NCBI GenBank assembly: GCA_002631715.1
Contig: MRSX01000003.1
Coordinates: forward strand, 297,286 to 361,285
Direction: 5' to 3'
DNA: 64,000 nt
Origin: Candidatus Porisulfidus sp. TsSOB
Lineage (GTDB): Bacteria > Pseudomonadota > Gammaproteobacteria > Poriferisulfidales > Poriferisulfidaceae
The translations under genes were made by a program, and so were the position numbers. Under the pieces are notes generated by a model. It saw nothing but the letters and a program-made list of their open reading frames with translations, was not told the origin of the DNA and made no database searches. Shown piece by piece: positions 29,050-38,810 of the stretch. The first letter of the stretch is position 1. Each line of letters opens with the position of its first letter.

Positions 29050-29090
29050 TATAATTGCTGACAGCGGCGATGCCCGGGATGCCGCTTTGT
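29050..29090 (+). promoter_or_regulatory. Candidate -10 and leader hairpin before the TonB receptor
   Basis: TATAAT lies at 29050-29055 within a T-rich run. It is followed by an imperfect hairpin with a 6-bp stem AGCGGC/GCCGCT (29063-29068 with 29081-29086) and TTTGTT. The hairpin could be the greA terminator or a leader structure covering the TonB-receptor start. That start (29092) has no recognisable Shine-Dalgarno. The -35 is not convincing: TTGAGA sits 21 bases upstream. Confidence 0.35.
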
Positions 29091-29091
29091 T

Positions 29092-31941
29092 ATGTCTCAA
29101 AAAACTGCGACCCCGGCTTTTTGTGTCCCTCGATCGGGACGTTTGCTCCTTGTTGCATTGGCGCTGGTTCTGGCCGTTTCTGGAGCGCTGGCCGAAGAGG
29201 TTCCGGAACCGTCCGAGGAGCTTGAGCAAGTAACGGTGACCGGCTCCCGCATCAAGCGGACACAGCAGCAGGACGTTGCCACGCCGCTGACCAGCTACAA
29301 CCTTGAAGAACTTCAGAACTTGGGTGTCAGTGATGCCCGGGACCTGATACAGCTGTTGCCCAGTAATGCCGGTGCCCAGAATAACGCCGATTCCCTGTCG
29401 CAGAACTACACGGTTGGCACCTCCAACATCAATCTTCGCGGGCTGGGCGTCTCCTCGACCTTAGTCTTGCTCAACGGTCGTCGGCAAGTGGTCTCGGCTC
29501 TTCCCACCATCGACGGCTCCAGTTTCGTGGACTTGTCTGCGCTGGTGCCTACGCTCGCGTTGGAGCAAGTCGAAATCCTGGAAGACGGTGCGGCCGCAGT
29601 CTACGGTTCGGATGCCATCGCCGGCGTCGCCAATTTCGTCACCCGCTCCGACTATCAAGGCTTCGAAGTGTCCGTGGAGCACCGTGAACGCACCGATGAG
29701 GGCTCCCAGTCGGACGACCGCGTGGATCTCGTATACGGCCGTGACTTTCTGGAGTCCGGCAATCTGCTGCTTGCGCTGAGTTATCTGGATCGGACCCAGT
29801 TGGTGATGGGTGAGGTCGATTGGAAAACCCCGTCGTGGAGCTCCGCAGCCAACCCCGGCAATTTCATCGCGCCGGCCGGCACGGTGCTGGCGGATGGCAC
29901 TGAACTGGCCGCCCCCACGACAACAGCCGCACCTCATTGCACCCAGCACGCCCCGCCTGCCAGTTACATTCCGCCACAGGCACTTGCAGACAACCCCAGT
30001 ACGCACAGCGTCTGCCGATTCGACTTCGGCCCGCAGATCACGGTCGGTCCGGAAGAAGAACGCCTCCAGGCCTTCGCCCAGCTCGGCTTCGACCTTGGTG
30101 AGCAGACTCGCTTGACGGCAGAGTTGGGCTATACGCACAACAATATCCGCCGCACCATCTCTCCCAGTCTTCCAGCTATTAGTCCCAAGTTGGCCTATAT
30201 TCCGGCGGCGCATCCAGGCAATCCGTTCCGAGACATAGACAACAACCCGGTGGCATTGCGCTACATTGGCCGCGTCTACGGCGTTGATGAACCTTCCGAG
30301 ACCAACTACTTCGATAGCGAAACGAGGCGCATGGCACTGATCGCCGAAGGCGACGTGACCGACCACCTTTCATGGGAAATGTCGTTCCTTCATGCTCGCA
30401 GCGAGATCGATACGCGAGTTCCCGATACCCTGTATCGCCACCTGCAGAACGCCATGGGTATCCACGAGGATGATCTGCAAGACGCCATAGCCATGGAAAC
30501 CAACTTGAATGATATCGACCTGCTCGGTGTTGGTCCGGACTGCCCTGATGATCATGACAACCTCCAGAATGGCGATGTCTGCCTGTTCTACAACCCGTTC
30601 AGTGTCGCCAACAAGGTGCTGGCCATGACTTGGGACGGCAGCGCATTTGGCGGCACACGCTCCGGTACGACTGCCGAGCAAGCCTTTATGCGCAACTATC
30701 TGTTTGCGGATTCCATTGCTGCGACCGAATCCGAACTGGATGTTTTCGAAGCGGTCGTGACCGGCGACGGTCTGTCCCTGCCGGATGGCAGCCCGATTGG
30801 CTATGCACTCGGCGTCCAGTACCGTGACGAATCCATTCGCGGCGACTTCAACCAGTTGTCCAACGATTTCGAATTCTCATTTATCGGCGGCAACCCCGAT
30901 TATTCCGGTTCGCGGGATGTGATTGCCGTTTTCGGCGAAGTATTGCTGCCCCTGACACCGGATTTTGAGGCGACACTCGGCGTGCGCCACGAGGACTACG
31001 GGGGTAGCATTGGCAGCACCACCGACCCGAAACTGTCCTTGCTCTGGACGCCGACGGATCTCCTCTCGCTACGCGCCTCGGGCAGCAGTTCATTCCGCGC
31101 TCCCTCGTTGCACCAGACGCAGGGCGTGCAGGCGTCTTACTCCGACGTCCGGGAAGGCGAGCGCCAATTTTTCGTGCCCAACCTGACTTACGGCAACAGA
31201 AACCTGAGGCCGGAGACTGCCACCTCGCTGAACCTGGGCGGCTCCGTGGCCCTGGAGAATTGGGAACTGAATCTGGACTACTGGAGTTTCCGTTTCGAGG
31301 ATGCCCTTGCTCGCGAGAATCATCAGGAAGTCGTTGATACCGATAAGGACCGCGTCGCTGCTGGCGGCGAAAGCCGCGTGGTTCGTACTGCCGGTGGCAC
31401 TATCGCCCGCGTCAACACCCGCTACATCAACACCGACGAGATTCGAACCTCCGGCCTCGACTTCTCGGTCCAGGGACAATTTCAGACGGATAGCGGCCGC
31501 TTCCTTTCCCGCCTGCACGCGACACGCGTCCTCGAATACGACATCACCCGCCCGGATGGACGGAAGATCGACGGTGCCGGCCACCTGAACTTTGCCAATA
31601 TCGGCAGCCCCATGCCGAAATGGCGAGGCACCCTGAATTTGACTTGGCAGAGCGGCAACCACCAGACGGTCCTGATATTCAACTACACGAGCGATTACCG
31701 ATATCGCCGCACCGCCACGGTCACCGACCGCATCGACTCCTTCGCCACCTTTGATCTACAGTACCGTCTGGAACTCGCCGGGCTCCTCGGCCCGGATGCC
31801 GACACCTCCCTGACGGCTGGAGTCCTCAACATTACGAATGAAGATCCGCCCTACGTGAACATCGGCGGCGGCTACGATCCGCGTACTGCCGACCCGCGTG
31901 GACGCCGGGCGTACGTATTGCTCAGTTCCCGCTTCGAATAA
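29092..31941 (+). CDS. TonB-dependent outer-membrane receptor
   Basis: A 949-residue TonB-dependent receptor. A signal peptide (residues 1-34, ending GALA) and a short acidic stretch precede the plug domain, which starts VTVTGSRIKRT. The plug contains INLRGLGVSSTLVLLNGRRQV and LEQVEILEDGAAAVYGSDAIAGVANFVT. The C-terminal barrel has EVLLPLTPDFEATLGVRHEDY and ends YVLLSSRFE. These transporters use the proton motive force through TonB to import large or scarce substrates (iron complexes, cobalamin, saccharides); the substrate is not evident. The length is typical of the long plug-Oar/iron-complex type. It sits alone between greA and rimP, where many gammaproteobacteria have ftsH and secG. Confidence 0.92.
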   Translation: MSQKTATPAFCVPRSGRLLLVALALVLAVSGALAEEVPEPSEELEQVTVTGSRIKRTQQQDVATPLTSYNLEELQNLGVSDARDLIQLLPSNAGAQNNADSLSQNYTVGTSNINLRGLGVSSTLVLLNGRRQVVSALPTIDGSSFVDLSALVPTLALEQVEILEDGAAAVYGSDAIAGVANFVTRSDYQGFEVSVEHRERTDEGSQSDDRVDLVYGRDFLESGNLLLALSYLDRTQLVMGEVDWKTPSWSSAANPGNFIAPAGTVLADGTELAAPTTTAAPHCTQHAPPASYIPPQALADNPSTHSVCRFDFGPQITVGPEEERLQAFAQLGFDLGEQTRLTAELGYTHNNIRRTISPSLPAISPKLAYIPAAHPGNPFRDIDNNPVALRYIGRVYGVDEPSETNYFDSETRRMALIAEGDVTDHLSWEMSFLHARSEIDTRVPDTLYRHLQNAMGIHEDDLQDAIAMETNLNDIDLLGVGPDCPDDHDNLQNGDVCLFYNPFSVANKVLAMTWDGSAFGGTRSGTTAEQAFMRNYLFADSIAATESELDVFEAVVTGDGLSLPDGSPIGYALGVQYRDESIRGDFNQLSNDFEFSFIGGNPDYSGSRDVIAVFGEVLLPLTPDFEATLGVRHEDYGGSIGSTTDPKLSLLWTPTDLLSLRASGSSSFRAPSLHQTQGVQASYSDVREGERQFFVPNLTYGNRNLRPETATSLNLGGSVALENWELNLDYWSFRFEDALARENHQEVVDTDKDRVAAGGESRVVRTAGGTIARVNTRYINTDEIRTSGLDFSVQGQFQTDSGRFLSRLHATRVLEYDITRPDGRKIDGAGHLNFANIGSPMPKWRGTLNLTWQSGNHQTVLIFNYTSDYRYRRTATVTDRIDSFATFDLQYRLELAGLLGPDADTSLTAGVLNITNEDPPYVNIGGGYDPRTADPRGRRAYVLLSSRFE

Positions 31942-32124
31942 GGTAGCGAGAGGCGGACAAAGGAATCTTCATCTCGCAGGACAAAATGGATGCTTGGGTC
32001 TCTTCTTGGGGCACGGACTCGGAGTGCCCACTTCCTGAACCGGACATATTTCCCGACCCCAAGTAACAATTGGAAAATACGCCAAATATCCGGCTCAATA
32101 CCGGGTAAATACGCCTGAACCGTG

Positions 32125-32130
32125 TATAAT
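32125..32130 (+). promoter_or_regulatory. Candidate -10 of the rimP-nusA-infB operon
   Basis: A perfect TATAAT, preceded by GTG, lies about 76 bases upstream of rimP. No strong -35 is seen at 16-18 bases. The position places the hairpin at 32160-32183 within the leader RNA. Confidence 0.5.
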
Positions 32131-32159
32131 TAGGCGCAGGACACAATCCGGGTTCCCCC

Positions 32160-32183
32160 AGAAGCCCCCGAAAGGGGGTTTCT
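32160..32183 (+). promoter_or_regulatory. GNRA-capped leader hairpin upstream of rimP
   Basis: AGAAGCCCCC pairs with GGGGGTTTCT (10 bp, one G-U pair) around a GAAA loop. It lies 10 bases before the AGGAGGA Shine-Dalgarno of rimP. The U residues on the 3' side are partly within the stem, so it may be a weak terminator or attenuator for the TonB gene or the nus operon, or simply an mRNA-stabilising structure. Confidence 0.6.
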
Positions 32184-32205
32184 GTTAGGTTCAGGAGGAA
32201 TGCTG

Positions 32206-32670
32206 ATGAGGGCCGATGGCACGACTCAGACATTAAAGTCCCTGATCGCACCCCAAATCGAAAGAATGGGCTACGAGCTGTGGGGGCTGGTATGCCAGTT
32301 GGGCGTGCGCCAAGGCCGGGTGTGCGTGTACATCGACCACCCGGACGGCATCAGCCACGCCGACTGCGCGGCCGTCAGCGACCAGGTGAGCGGACTGCTG
32401 GACGTGGCAGACCAGATCCGGACCGCCTACCGGCTGGAAGTATCCTCGCCGGGGCTGGACCGGTTGCTGCTGTGCCCGGAGCATTTCCAGCGCTACCGGG
32501 ATTCGCAGGTGTCCATACGCCTGCGCTGGCCGCTGGAAGGACGCCGCCGCCTGTTCGGAACGATCGAGGCGGCGAACGGCAATGCCGTGGAAATCCGGGA
32601 AGACAAACAGACGTTCGTGGTTCCCTACAACGTAATCGCCCAGGCGCGATTGCACTATGAGGAGGAATGA
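32206..32670 (+). CDS. rimP: Ribosome maturation factor RimP
   Basis: A 154-residue RimP, needed for 30S subunit assembly. It contains GYELWGLVCQLG, the CAAVSDQVSGLLDVADQI segment and the diagnostic LEVSSPGLDRLL near residue 80, followed by an SH3-like C-terminal domain. The ATG at 32206 is preferred because AGGAGGA at 32193-32199 is then correctly spaced; an in-frame ATG at 32200 abuts it. It is the first gene of the rimP-nusA-infB-rbfA-truB operon. Confidence 0.95.
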   Translation: MRADGTTQTLKSLIAPQIERMGYELWGLVCQLGVRQGRVCVYIDHPDGISHADCAAVSDQVSGLLDVADQIRTAYRLEVSSPGLDRLLLCPEHFQRYRDSQVSIRLRWPLEGRRRLFGTIEAANGNAVEIREDKQTFVVPYNVIAQARLHYEEE

Positions 32671-32676
32671 CTGGCG

Positions 32677-34164
32677 ATGAGTGATGCCGGTATAGACATT
32701 CTGGCCGTGGTCGAGACCGTCTCTACGGAGAAGGGCATCGAGCGCGAAATTATTTTCGAGGCGCTGGAAGTGGCTCTGGCGGCGGCGACCCGCAAGAACC
32801 TGGGCGGTGATGCCGACGTGCGCATTGCCATCGACCGGGAGACGGGCGCTTACGACACATTCCGGCGTTGGCTGGTGATGGCCGATGACGACCCCGAGTT
32901 CCAGTCGCCCGACGGGCAGATCCTGCTGAGCACCGCACAGCAGCGGGACCCGAAGCTTGAAATCGGCGACTACATCGAGGAACCGATCGATTCCGTGGAC
33001 ATTGGGCGGATTTCCGCACACACCGCCAAGCAGGTCATCGTGCAGAAAGTGCGCGAAGCGGAACGGGCGCAGATCGCGGAAGCCTACGAAGACAAGGTTG
33101 GCGACCTGCTGATCGGCATCGTCAAGCGGGTCGAACATGCCGGCGCTTACATCGACCTGGGCGGGAACACGGAAGGATTCATTCCGCGCGAGGACACCAT
33201 CCAGCGCGAAATCATCCGCACCGGCGACCGGCTCCGCGCCTACCTGCGCGAAGTACGTCAGGAAACCCGCGGCCCGCAGTTGATTCTGTCCCGGACCGTG
33301 CCGGAGTTCCTGATCCAGTTGTTTCACTTGGAAGTCCCGGAGATCGAACAGGGGCTGATCGAGATCGTGGGCGCCGCGCGTGATCCCGGAATTCGCGCCA
33401 AGATCGCGGTTCGTACCAACGATTCCCGGCTGGATCCGGTGGGTGCTTGCGTAGGCATGCGTGGTTCCCGGGTGCAGGCGGTCTCCAACGAACTGTCCGG
33501 CGAACGCATCGACATCATCACCTGGCATGAGAATTCAGCGCAGTACGTGATCAACGCCATGTCGCTCCCTTCGGTCGACGAGATCGTTCAGGACGAAGAG
33601 AACAAGATCATGGATATTGCGGTCGAGGAGGACCGCCTGTCGCAGGCGATCGGCCGGAATGGGCAGAACGTTCGCTTGGCGAGCCAGTTGACCGGCTGGA
33701 CGCTGAACGTCATGACGGCGCAGGAACTGCGTGAGAAGAGTGACCAGGAGCAACGGGTGCTCGAAGAAAAATTCCAGGAAGAGCTGGATGTCGACGAGCA
33801 TATTGCGGGAATCCTGGTGGAAAACGGTTTCCGCGAAGTCCAGGAGCTTGCGTACGTGCCGGATCAAGACCTGCTGCTGATCGACGAGTTCAACGAGCAG
33901 GTGGTGGCCGAGTTGAAGGAACGGGCGCAGGACAGCCTGGCGCAGAGTGCAGAGATGGCGGAGGATGAGGACATCCTCAACGTGGAGGGAATGGATCCCG
34001 ACCTGGCCATGCAGTTGGCCCTGCATGGCATTACCACGAGGCGGCAATTGGCGGAACTGGCCCTGGACGAGTTGCCCGAGATCGAGTCGCTGGACGAAGA
34101 GCGGGCAGGCACCCTGATTATGAAGGCGCGCGAAAACCTGGTAATGCAGTTGCCGGAGGCCTGA
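32677..34164 (+). CDS. nusA: Transcription termination/antitermination factor NusA
   Basis: A 495-residue NusA, equal in length to the E. coli protein. The order is an N-terminal RNA-polymerase-binding domain, an S1 domain (KVGDLLIGIVKRVEHAGAYIDLGG) and KH1/KH2 (VGACVGMRGSRVQAVSNELSGERIDII, then AIGRNGQNVRLASQL). Two acidic C-terminal repeats follow, for lambda-N-like and RNAP-alpha contacts. It starts 6 bases after rimP. Confidence 0.98.
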   Translation: MSDAGIDILAVVETVSTEKGIEREIIFEALEVALAAATRKNLGGDADVRIAIDRETGAYDTFRRWLVMADDDPEFQSPDGQILLSTAQQRDPKLEIGDYIEEPIDSVDIGRISAHTAKQVIVQKVREAERAQIAEAYEDKVGDLLIGIVKRVEHAGAYIDLGGNTEGFIPREDTIQREIIRTGDRLRAYLREVRQETRGPQLILSRTVPEFLIQLFHLEVPEIEQGLIEIVGAARDPGIRAKIAVRTNDSRLDPVGACVGMRGSRVQAVSNELSGERIDIITWHENSAQYVINAMSLPSVDEIVQDEENKIMDIAVEEDRLSQAIGRNGQNVRLASQLTGWTLNVMTAQELREKSDQEQRVLEEKFQEELDVDEHIAGILVENGFREVQELAYVPDQDLLLIDEFNEQVVAELKERAQDSLAQSAEMAEDEDILNVEGMDPDLAMQLALHGITTRRQLAELALDELPEIESLDEERAGTLIMKARENLVMQLPEA

Positions 34165-34179
34165 TCGGGATTAATCAAG

Positions 34180-36585
34180 ATGGCCACGATCGCTGAATAC
34201 GCTCCTTCCCTGCGCATGTCGCCTGAGCAGTTGCTCGCGATGTGCCAGCATGCCGGGTTGGAGAAGAAGGACGAGCAGGACACGCTCAGCGACGACGACA
34301 AGAAGCAGCTGGTGCGCTACATGCGCAATGGCGGGCCCACGGGCGCAACCCTGGTGCAGTCCCGGCCGTCGGCGGGCCAGGTAGAGATTCCGCGGACCGG
34401 CGGGCCTGGGCGCAATCGGGTCAAGGTCAAGGTCAAGGGCAAATATCGCTTGGTGCGACCCAAGATCGAGGCTCCCGAGAAGGCGCCGGAGCCGGAACCG
34501 GCTCCCGAGTCTCCGCCGGACGCTCCGGCCGAGGCCCCGGCCGAGGCCAAACAGGCGGAACCGAAAGAGAAGAAGGCGAAGCCCGAAGCCAAGGCTGGAG
34601 AAGAGAAGCGCAAGCCTGCAGCCAGCGCCGCACCTCGTGGCGGACGAAAGGCGAAGCCGCGTGCCAAGCCTCGGGAAGACCGGGAACCCCGTGGCAAGCC
34701 GGGCCCGAGCCGGGAACGGCACCGCGGCCAACTACACATTGACGACCAGCGCCGGACGCGCAAGCCGCGCGCGAAGAAACAAGCCCGGGTGGTGGTCGAC
34801 AACAAGCATCAATTCACGGAACCGACGGCACAGATCGTCCGGGAAGTCGCTTTGGCCGGACCGATGACGGTGGCGGAACTGGCGATGGCAATGGCGGTCA
34901 AGGCCTCGGCGGTAATCAAGACGCTGATGGATCTAGGCGAGACGGCGACCATCAACGATTCACTGGACCCCGACACCGCAGAGCTGGTGGTCGAGAACAT
35001 GGGCCACAAAGTACAGCGGGTGCATGTCGAGGATGTGGAAGCCGACCTGCTGGTGGACTGCGCGCCAACCGGCGACCCCGTGCCGCGACCACCTGTGGTA
35101 ACGGTCATGGGCCATGTCGACCACGGCAAGACCTCGTTGCTGGACTATCTGAGAAAAACCCGCGTTGCTGCCGGCGAAGCGGGTGGGATTACCCAGCATA
35201 TCGGGGCCTACCAGTTGGAGACTCCGAACGGCAAGATCACGTTCCTGGACACGCCGGGCCACGCTGCGTTTACCGCCATGCGTGGACGGGGCGCGCGGTG
35301 CACGGACCTCATCGTATTGGTAGTGGCCGCCGACGATGGCGTGAAGCCGCAGACCGAAGAGGCGATCCAGCACGCCCGCGACGCGGAAGTCCCGATCATC
35401 GTGGCGATCAACAAAATTGATCGCGACAATGCGGATCCTGAAAAAGTGCGGACCGGACTTTCGGCACTCGGGGTGCAGCCCGAAGACTGGGGAGGCGACA
35501 CCATGTTCGTCCAGGTTTCGGCCAAGACTGGGGAAGGGATGGATTCGCTGCTGGAAGCGATCACCCTGCAGGCGGAAGTGCTGGATCTGAAGGCGCCAGC
35601 CGAGGGAATGGCTCGCGGCGTGGTCATCGAGTCCAGTCTGGATCGTGGCCGTGGCGCGACCGTGACGGTCTTGGTCCAGGAAGGTTGCCTGAACCAGCGC
35701 GACTTGTTGCTGTGCGGCCAGGAATACGGACGCGTCAAGGGAATGTTCGACGATAGCGGCCAGAAGGTTGAACACGCGGGACCGGCGTTTCCGGTCTTGG
35801 TACTGGGCCTGTCGGGCGTGCCCCAGGCGGGCGACCCGATGCACGTGGTGGTCGACGAGCAGAAGGCGCGGGAAATTGTGGATCATCGCAAGGAATCTGT
35901 GCGACACCTGCAGACGGATGAGCCCCGCGAGGCTGGCTTGGCTTGGGTGGCACAGATGGGTGAGGAGCAGAAGGCGGCCCTCAACCTGATTATCAAGACG
36001 GATGTGCGGGGCAGTGGCGAGGCCTTGCGCGAATCGCTAGAAAAACTCTCCACCGAAGAGGCGCAGATCAAGATCGTGCTCTCGGGAATCGGTGGAATCA
36101 ACGAATCGGACGCCCTGTTGGCGGATGCTTCCGGGTCCATTCTGTTAGGCTTCAATGTCCGCGCCGACAGTGCGGCGCGACGCACCATCGCGGATCGAAA
36201 CCTCGATTTGCGCTACTACAACGTAATCTACGAATTGATCGACGACGTCAAGGCGTTGCTTGAGAAGCAGTTGGCGCCGGAGGTTCGCGAAGAGATCATG
36301 GGCTTGGCCGAAGTGCTGGAAGTGTTCCGTTCCAGCAAGATGGGACCGGTGGCTGGGTGCCGGGTCTCCGAAGGCATGGTCCAGCGCGGCTACCCGATCC
36401 GGGTGCTGCGCGAGAACGTGGTCATTTACGAAGGGGAGCTCGAGTCTCTGCGTCGCCACAAGGAGGATGTCGCGGAAGTCCAGGTCGGAACCGAGTGCGG
36501 CATCGCCGTGGCAAACTACAACGATGTCCAAGTGGGCGACCAGATCGAGGTCTACCGGCGCGTGGAGACCGCTCGTACGCTCTAG
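34180..36585 (+). CDS. infB: Translation initiation factor IF-2
   Basis: An 801-residue IF-2. A variable Lys/Pro/Ala/Glu-rich N-terminal region (about residues 1-200) contains repeated [13 protein letters not shown] stretches. It is followed by the IF2-N domain and the GTPase domain with [14 protein letters not shown] (about residue 312), DTPGHAAF and NKIDRDNAD. Domains II, III and IV (the last binds fMet-tRNA) follow. Confidence 0.98.
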   Translation: MATIAEYAPSLRMSPEQLLAMCQHAGLEKKDEQDTLSDDDKKQLVRYMRNGGPTGATLVQSRPSAGQVEIPRTGGPGRNRVKVKVKGKYRLVRPKIEAPEKAPEPEPAPESPPDAPAEAPAEAKQAEPKEKKAKPEAKAGEEKRKPAASAAPRGGRKAKPRAKPREDREPRGKPGPSRERHRGQLHIDDQRRTRKPRAKKQARVVVDNKHQFTEPTAQIVREVALAGPMTVAELAMAMAVKASAVIKTLMDLGETATINDSLDPDTAELVVENMGHKVQRVHVEDVEADLLVDCAPTGDPVPRPPVVTVMGHVDHGKTSLLDYLRKTRVAAGEAGGITQHIGAYQLETPNGKITFLDTPGHAAFTAMRGRGARCTDLIVLVVAADDGVKPQTEEAIQHARDAEVPIIVAINKIDRDNADPEKVRTGLSALGVQPEDWGGDTMFVQVSAKTGEGMDSLLEAITLQAEVLDLKAPAEGMARGVVIESSLDRGRGATVTVLVQEGCLNQRDLLLCGQEYGRVKGMFDDSGQKVEHAGPAFPVLVLGLSGVPQAGDPMHVVVDEQKAREIVDHRKESVRHLQTDEPREAGLAWVAQMGEEQKAALNLIIKTDVRGSGEALRESLEKLSTEEAQIKIVLSGIGGINESDALLADASGSILLGFNVRADSAARRTIADRNLDLRYYNVIYELIDDVKALLEKQLAPEVREEIMGLAEVLEVFRSSKMGPVAGCRVSEGMVQRGYPIRVLRENVVIYEGELESLRRHKEDVAEVQVGTECGIAVANYNDVQVGDQIEVYRRVETARTL

Positions 36586-36594
36586 GAGAACGCG

Positions 36595-36960
36595 GTGATC
36601 CCCGGACAGCGCCCGGTGGCGGTGGGCGAACAGGTTCGCAGGCTTCTCGGCCCGGCCTTGCTGCATGAAATCAACGATCCACGCCTGCGGCGACTGACGG
36701 TTTCCGAGGTCGTCATGAGCCGGGATCTGAAGCATGCCACCGTGTACGTAATCAGCGCGGAAACGCCGGATTCGAACCGGCGCGCGGAAATCGAAGCCGG
36801 GTTCGAACGCAGCACATCGTTTTTTCGCCGGCTAATCGGCGACCGCGGCGGCCTGCGCTATGTACCGAAGCTGCGCTTCGTGCTGGACGATACCGAGGAC
36901 CGGGCGGAGCGGATCGAAAGCCTTCTGGAGACGTCCACCCGCGCCAAAACGGCTCCGTGA
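36595..36960 (+). CDS. rbfA: 30S ribosome-binding factor RbfA
   Basis: A 121-residue RbfA, a 30S assembly and cold-shock factor with a KH-like fold. It contains VGEQVRRLLGPALLHEINDPRLRRLTVSEVVMSRDLKHATVYV. The start is a GTG at 36595. It ends overlapping truB by 4 bases (GTGA). Confidence 0.95.
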   Translation: MIPGQRPVAVGEQVRRLLGPALLHEINDPRLRRLTVSEVVMSRDLKHATVYVISAETPDSNRRAEIEAGFERSTSFFRRLIGDRGGLRYVPKLRFVLDDTEDRAERIESLLETSTRAKTAP

Positions 36961-37874
36961 CTCCACCTGTGCCCTGCGGCTGGTTGCTGCTGGACAAGCC
37001 GGTCGGACTGAGTTCGACCCGTGCCGTATCCCGAATCAAACGCCTCTTTCAGGCGAAGCGTGCCGGACATGCGGGCACTCTCGACCCGTTGGCGAGCGGG
37101 CTTCTCGCCATCGCCCTAGGCCCGGCCACCCGCTGGTGCGCCTACCTTCTGGATGCCCCGAAATCCTACCGCTTCACGATCCAACTGGGTCGGGAGACGG
37201 ACAGTCATGATGCGGAAAGCCTGGAGGCGGCTCCGCCTCGCGCCGAGATTCCCTCATTGGAGCGCGCCGAGATCGACGACTTGCTGTCCCGCTTCACCGG
37301 GACGATCCAACAGGTCCCGCCCATGTATTCCGCGCTCCACAGCGAAGGGCGACGCCTGTACGAACTGGCTCGCGAGGGCAAGGTGGTCGATCGGCCTCCC
37401 CGGGAAGTGCAGATCGACCGGCTGGAGCTGCTTGAAAACCGCCGGGAGGAATGGGAGCTTGAGGTTTCCTGCGGCAAGGGCACGTATGTGCGCTCGCTGG
37501 GACACGATATCGGCCAGGCGTTGGGTTGCGGAGCATATGTGAGCCAGTTGCGGCGTACGGAGCTCGGGGTTTTTGACGAAGCCCAGGCAGTCAGCCTGGA
37601 GCAGGTCGAGGCCGATTCCGAGGAAGCGCGTTTGGCACGACTGCTCCCTGCGGATGCGGTGCTGCCCGAATGGCCGGTTCATTCCTGCACGGCGAGTGAG
37701 GAGGCCGCGTTGCGCAAGGGGCAGCAGATCGTTCACGAGGGATCTGCTGGATTCTGGAAATTGCAGGATGCGCAGGGTCAGTTTTTCGGTGTAGCCGAAG
37801 TGCTGGAGACGGGACAGCTCCAACCACGACGCCTGATGGTCGATCCCGAAAATTCAGTACAATCCGAGTCCTAG
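36957..37874 (+). CDS. truB: tRNA pseudouridine(55) synthase TruB
   Basis: A 305-residue TruB. WLLLDKPVGLSSTRAVSRIKRLF is followed by the catalytic HAGTLDPLASGLL (Asp near residue 43). PPMYSALHSEGRRLYELAREG and KGTYVRSLGHDIGQ follow. It makes pseudouridine-55 in tRNAs. The start is GTG, overlapping rbfA. rpsO and pnp, the common downstream neighbours, are absent here. Confidence 0.97.
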   Translation: MTPPVPCGWLLLDKPVGLSSTRAVSRIKRLFQAKRAGHAGTLDPLASGLLAIALGPATRWCAYLLDAPKSYRFTIQLGRETDSHDAESLEAAPPRAEIPSLERAEIDDLLSRFTGTIQQVPPMYSALHSEGRRLYELAREGKVVDRPPREVQIDRLELLENRREEWELEVSCGKGTYVRSLGHDIGQALGCGAYVSQLRRTELGVFDEAQAVSLEQVEADSEEARLARLLPADAVLPEWPVHSCTASEEAALRKGQQIVHEGSAGFWKLQDAQGQFFGVAEVLETGQLQPRRLMVDPENSVQSES

Positions 37875-37886
37875 AGGAAAGTTGCT

Positions 37887-38810
37887 ATGGATGAAAAAGA
37901 ATCCGCTCTCGTCGTCGCGGTCCGAGAACTGACCGCCGAGACCCGCCGTGCCCGGCGCTGGCGAACCGCGTTCGCCACGATTCCGTTTCTTATCCTGCTG
38001 TTGATCCTGCTCGCGATGCTCGGAGGAGAGTCCTCGTTGCCGAGACAGGATGCGCATACTGCCCGAATCGACGTGTTCGGTCCAATCGTGCCCCAGGCTC
38101 CGGCAAGCGCGGAATTCATCAACCAATCGCTACGCGAGGCATTTGAGGAAGAGCAGGCGAAAGGAGTGGTGTTGCGCATCAACAGCCCCGGCGGATCGCC
38201 CGTCCAGGCAGATCGCATTAGCGCGGAGATCCAGAGGCTGAAGGCGGAATACCCGGAAAAGAAAATCTATGCGGTGGTCGAGGACCTGTGCGCGTCTGCC
38301 GCGTACTACATTGCCGTCGAGGCAGACGAGATCTACGTCAACGGTTCTAGCCTGGTCGGTTCTATTGGCGTGATCGCCAGCGGGTTTGGCTTCACCGAAC
38401 TGATCGAGGAGTGGGGCATCGAGCGGCGCGTGACAGCTTCTGGGCGGCACAAGGCGATGCTCGATCCGTTCCTGCCGCAGGATCCGGAGGCCGAGGCGCA
38501 CCTTCAGGATCTGGTGGACCGAATCCACCAACAGTTCGAGAACGCGGTCAAGGAGGCCCGGGGAGACCGTTTGACGGCCTTGGACGAAGAAGTGTTCGAC
38601 GGGCGGATCTGGACCGGCAACCAGGCACAGAAGATGGGGTTGGTGGACGGATTTTCGGATGTCGCGCAGGTTGCGCGTGATCAGGTCGGGGCCGAAACAG
38701 TGGTGAATTACACCTATGAACCGGATTTCTTGGAGCGCGTGGCGGACCGGGTTGGCGCCCGGCTGGCTCAGATGGCGGAATCCTGGTTGCGCAGCCCGGT
38801 GCGGTTCTAG
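37887..38810 (+). CDS. Signal peptide peptidase SppA-like serine protease (S49)
   Basis: A 307-residue membrane-anchored protease of the short 36-kDa SppA type. One transmembrane helix (about residues 32-50) leads to a periplasmic S49 domain. INSPGGSPVQAD is at about 92-103. The nucleophile serine lies in CASAAYYIAVEAD (about residue 133) and the general-base lysine in ASGRHKAMLDPF (about 188). It degrades cleaved signal peptides. It follows truB by 12 bases, and its 3' end overlaps the convergent maf gene by 4 bases. Confidence 0.92.
   Translation: MDEKESALVVAVRELTAETRRARRWRTAFATIPFLILLLILLAMLGGESSLPRQDAHTARIDVFGPIVPQAPASAEFINQSLREAFEEEQAKGVVLRINSPGGSPVQADRISAEIQRLKAEYPEKKIYAVVEDLCASAAYYIAVEADEIYVNGSSLVGSIGVIASGFGFTELIEEWGIERRVTASGRHKAMLDPFLPQDPEAEAHLQDLVDRIHQQFENAVKEARGDRLTALDEEVFDGRIWTGNQAQKMGLVDGFSDVAQVARDQVGAETVVNYTYEPDFLERVADRVGARLAQMAESWLRSPVRF

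Noticed and set aside
32200..32205. First in-frame ATG as the rimP start
   Set aside because: It abuts the AGGAGGA ribosome-binding site; the ATG six bases later is properly spaced.
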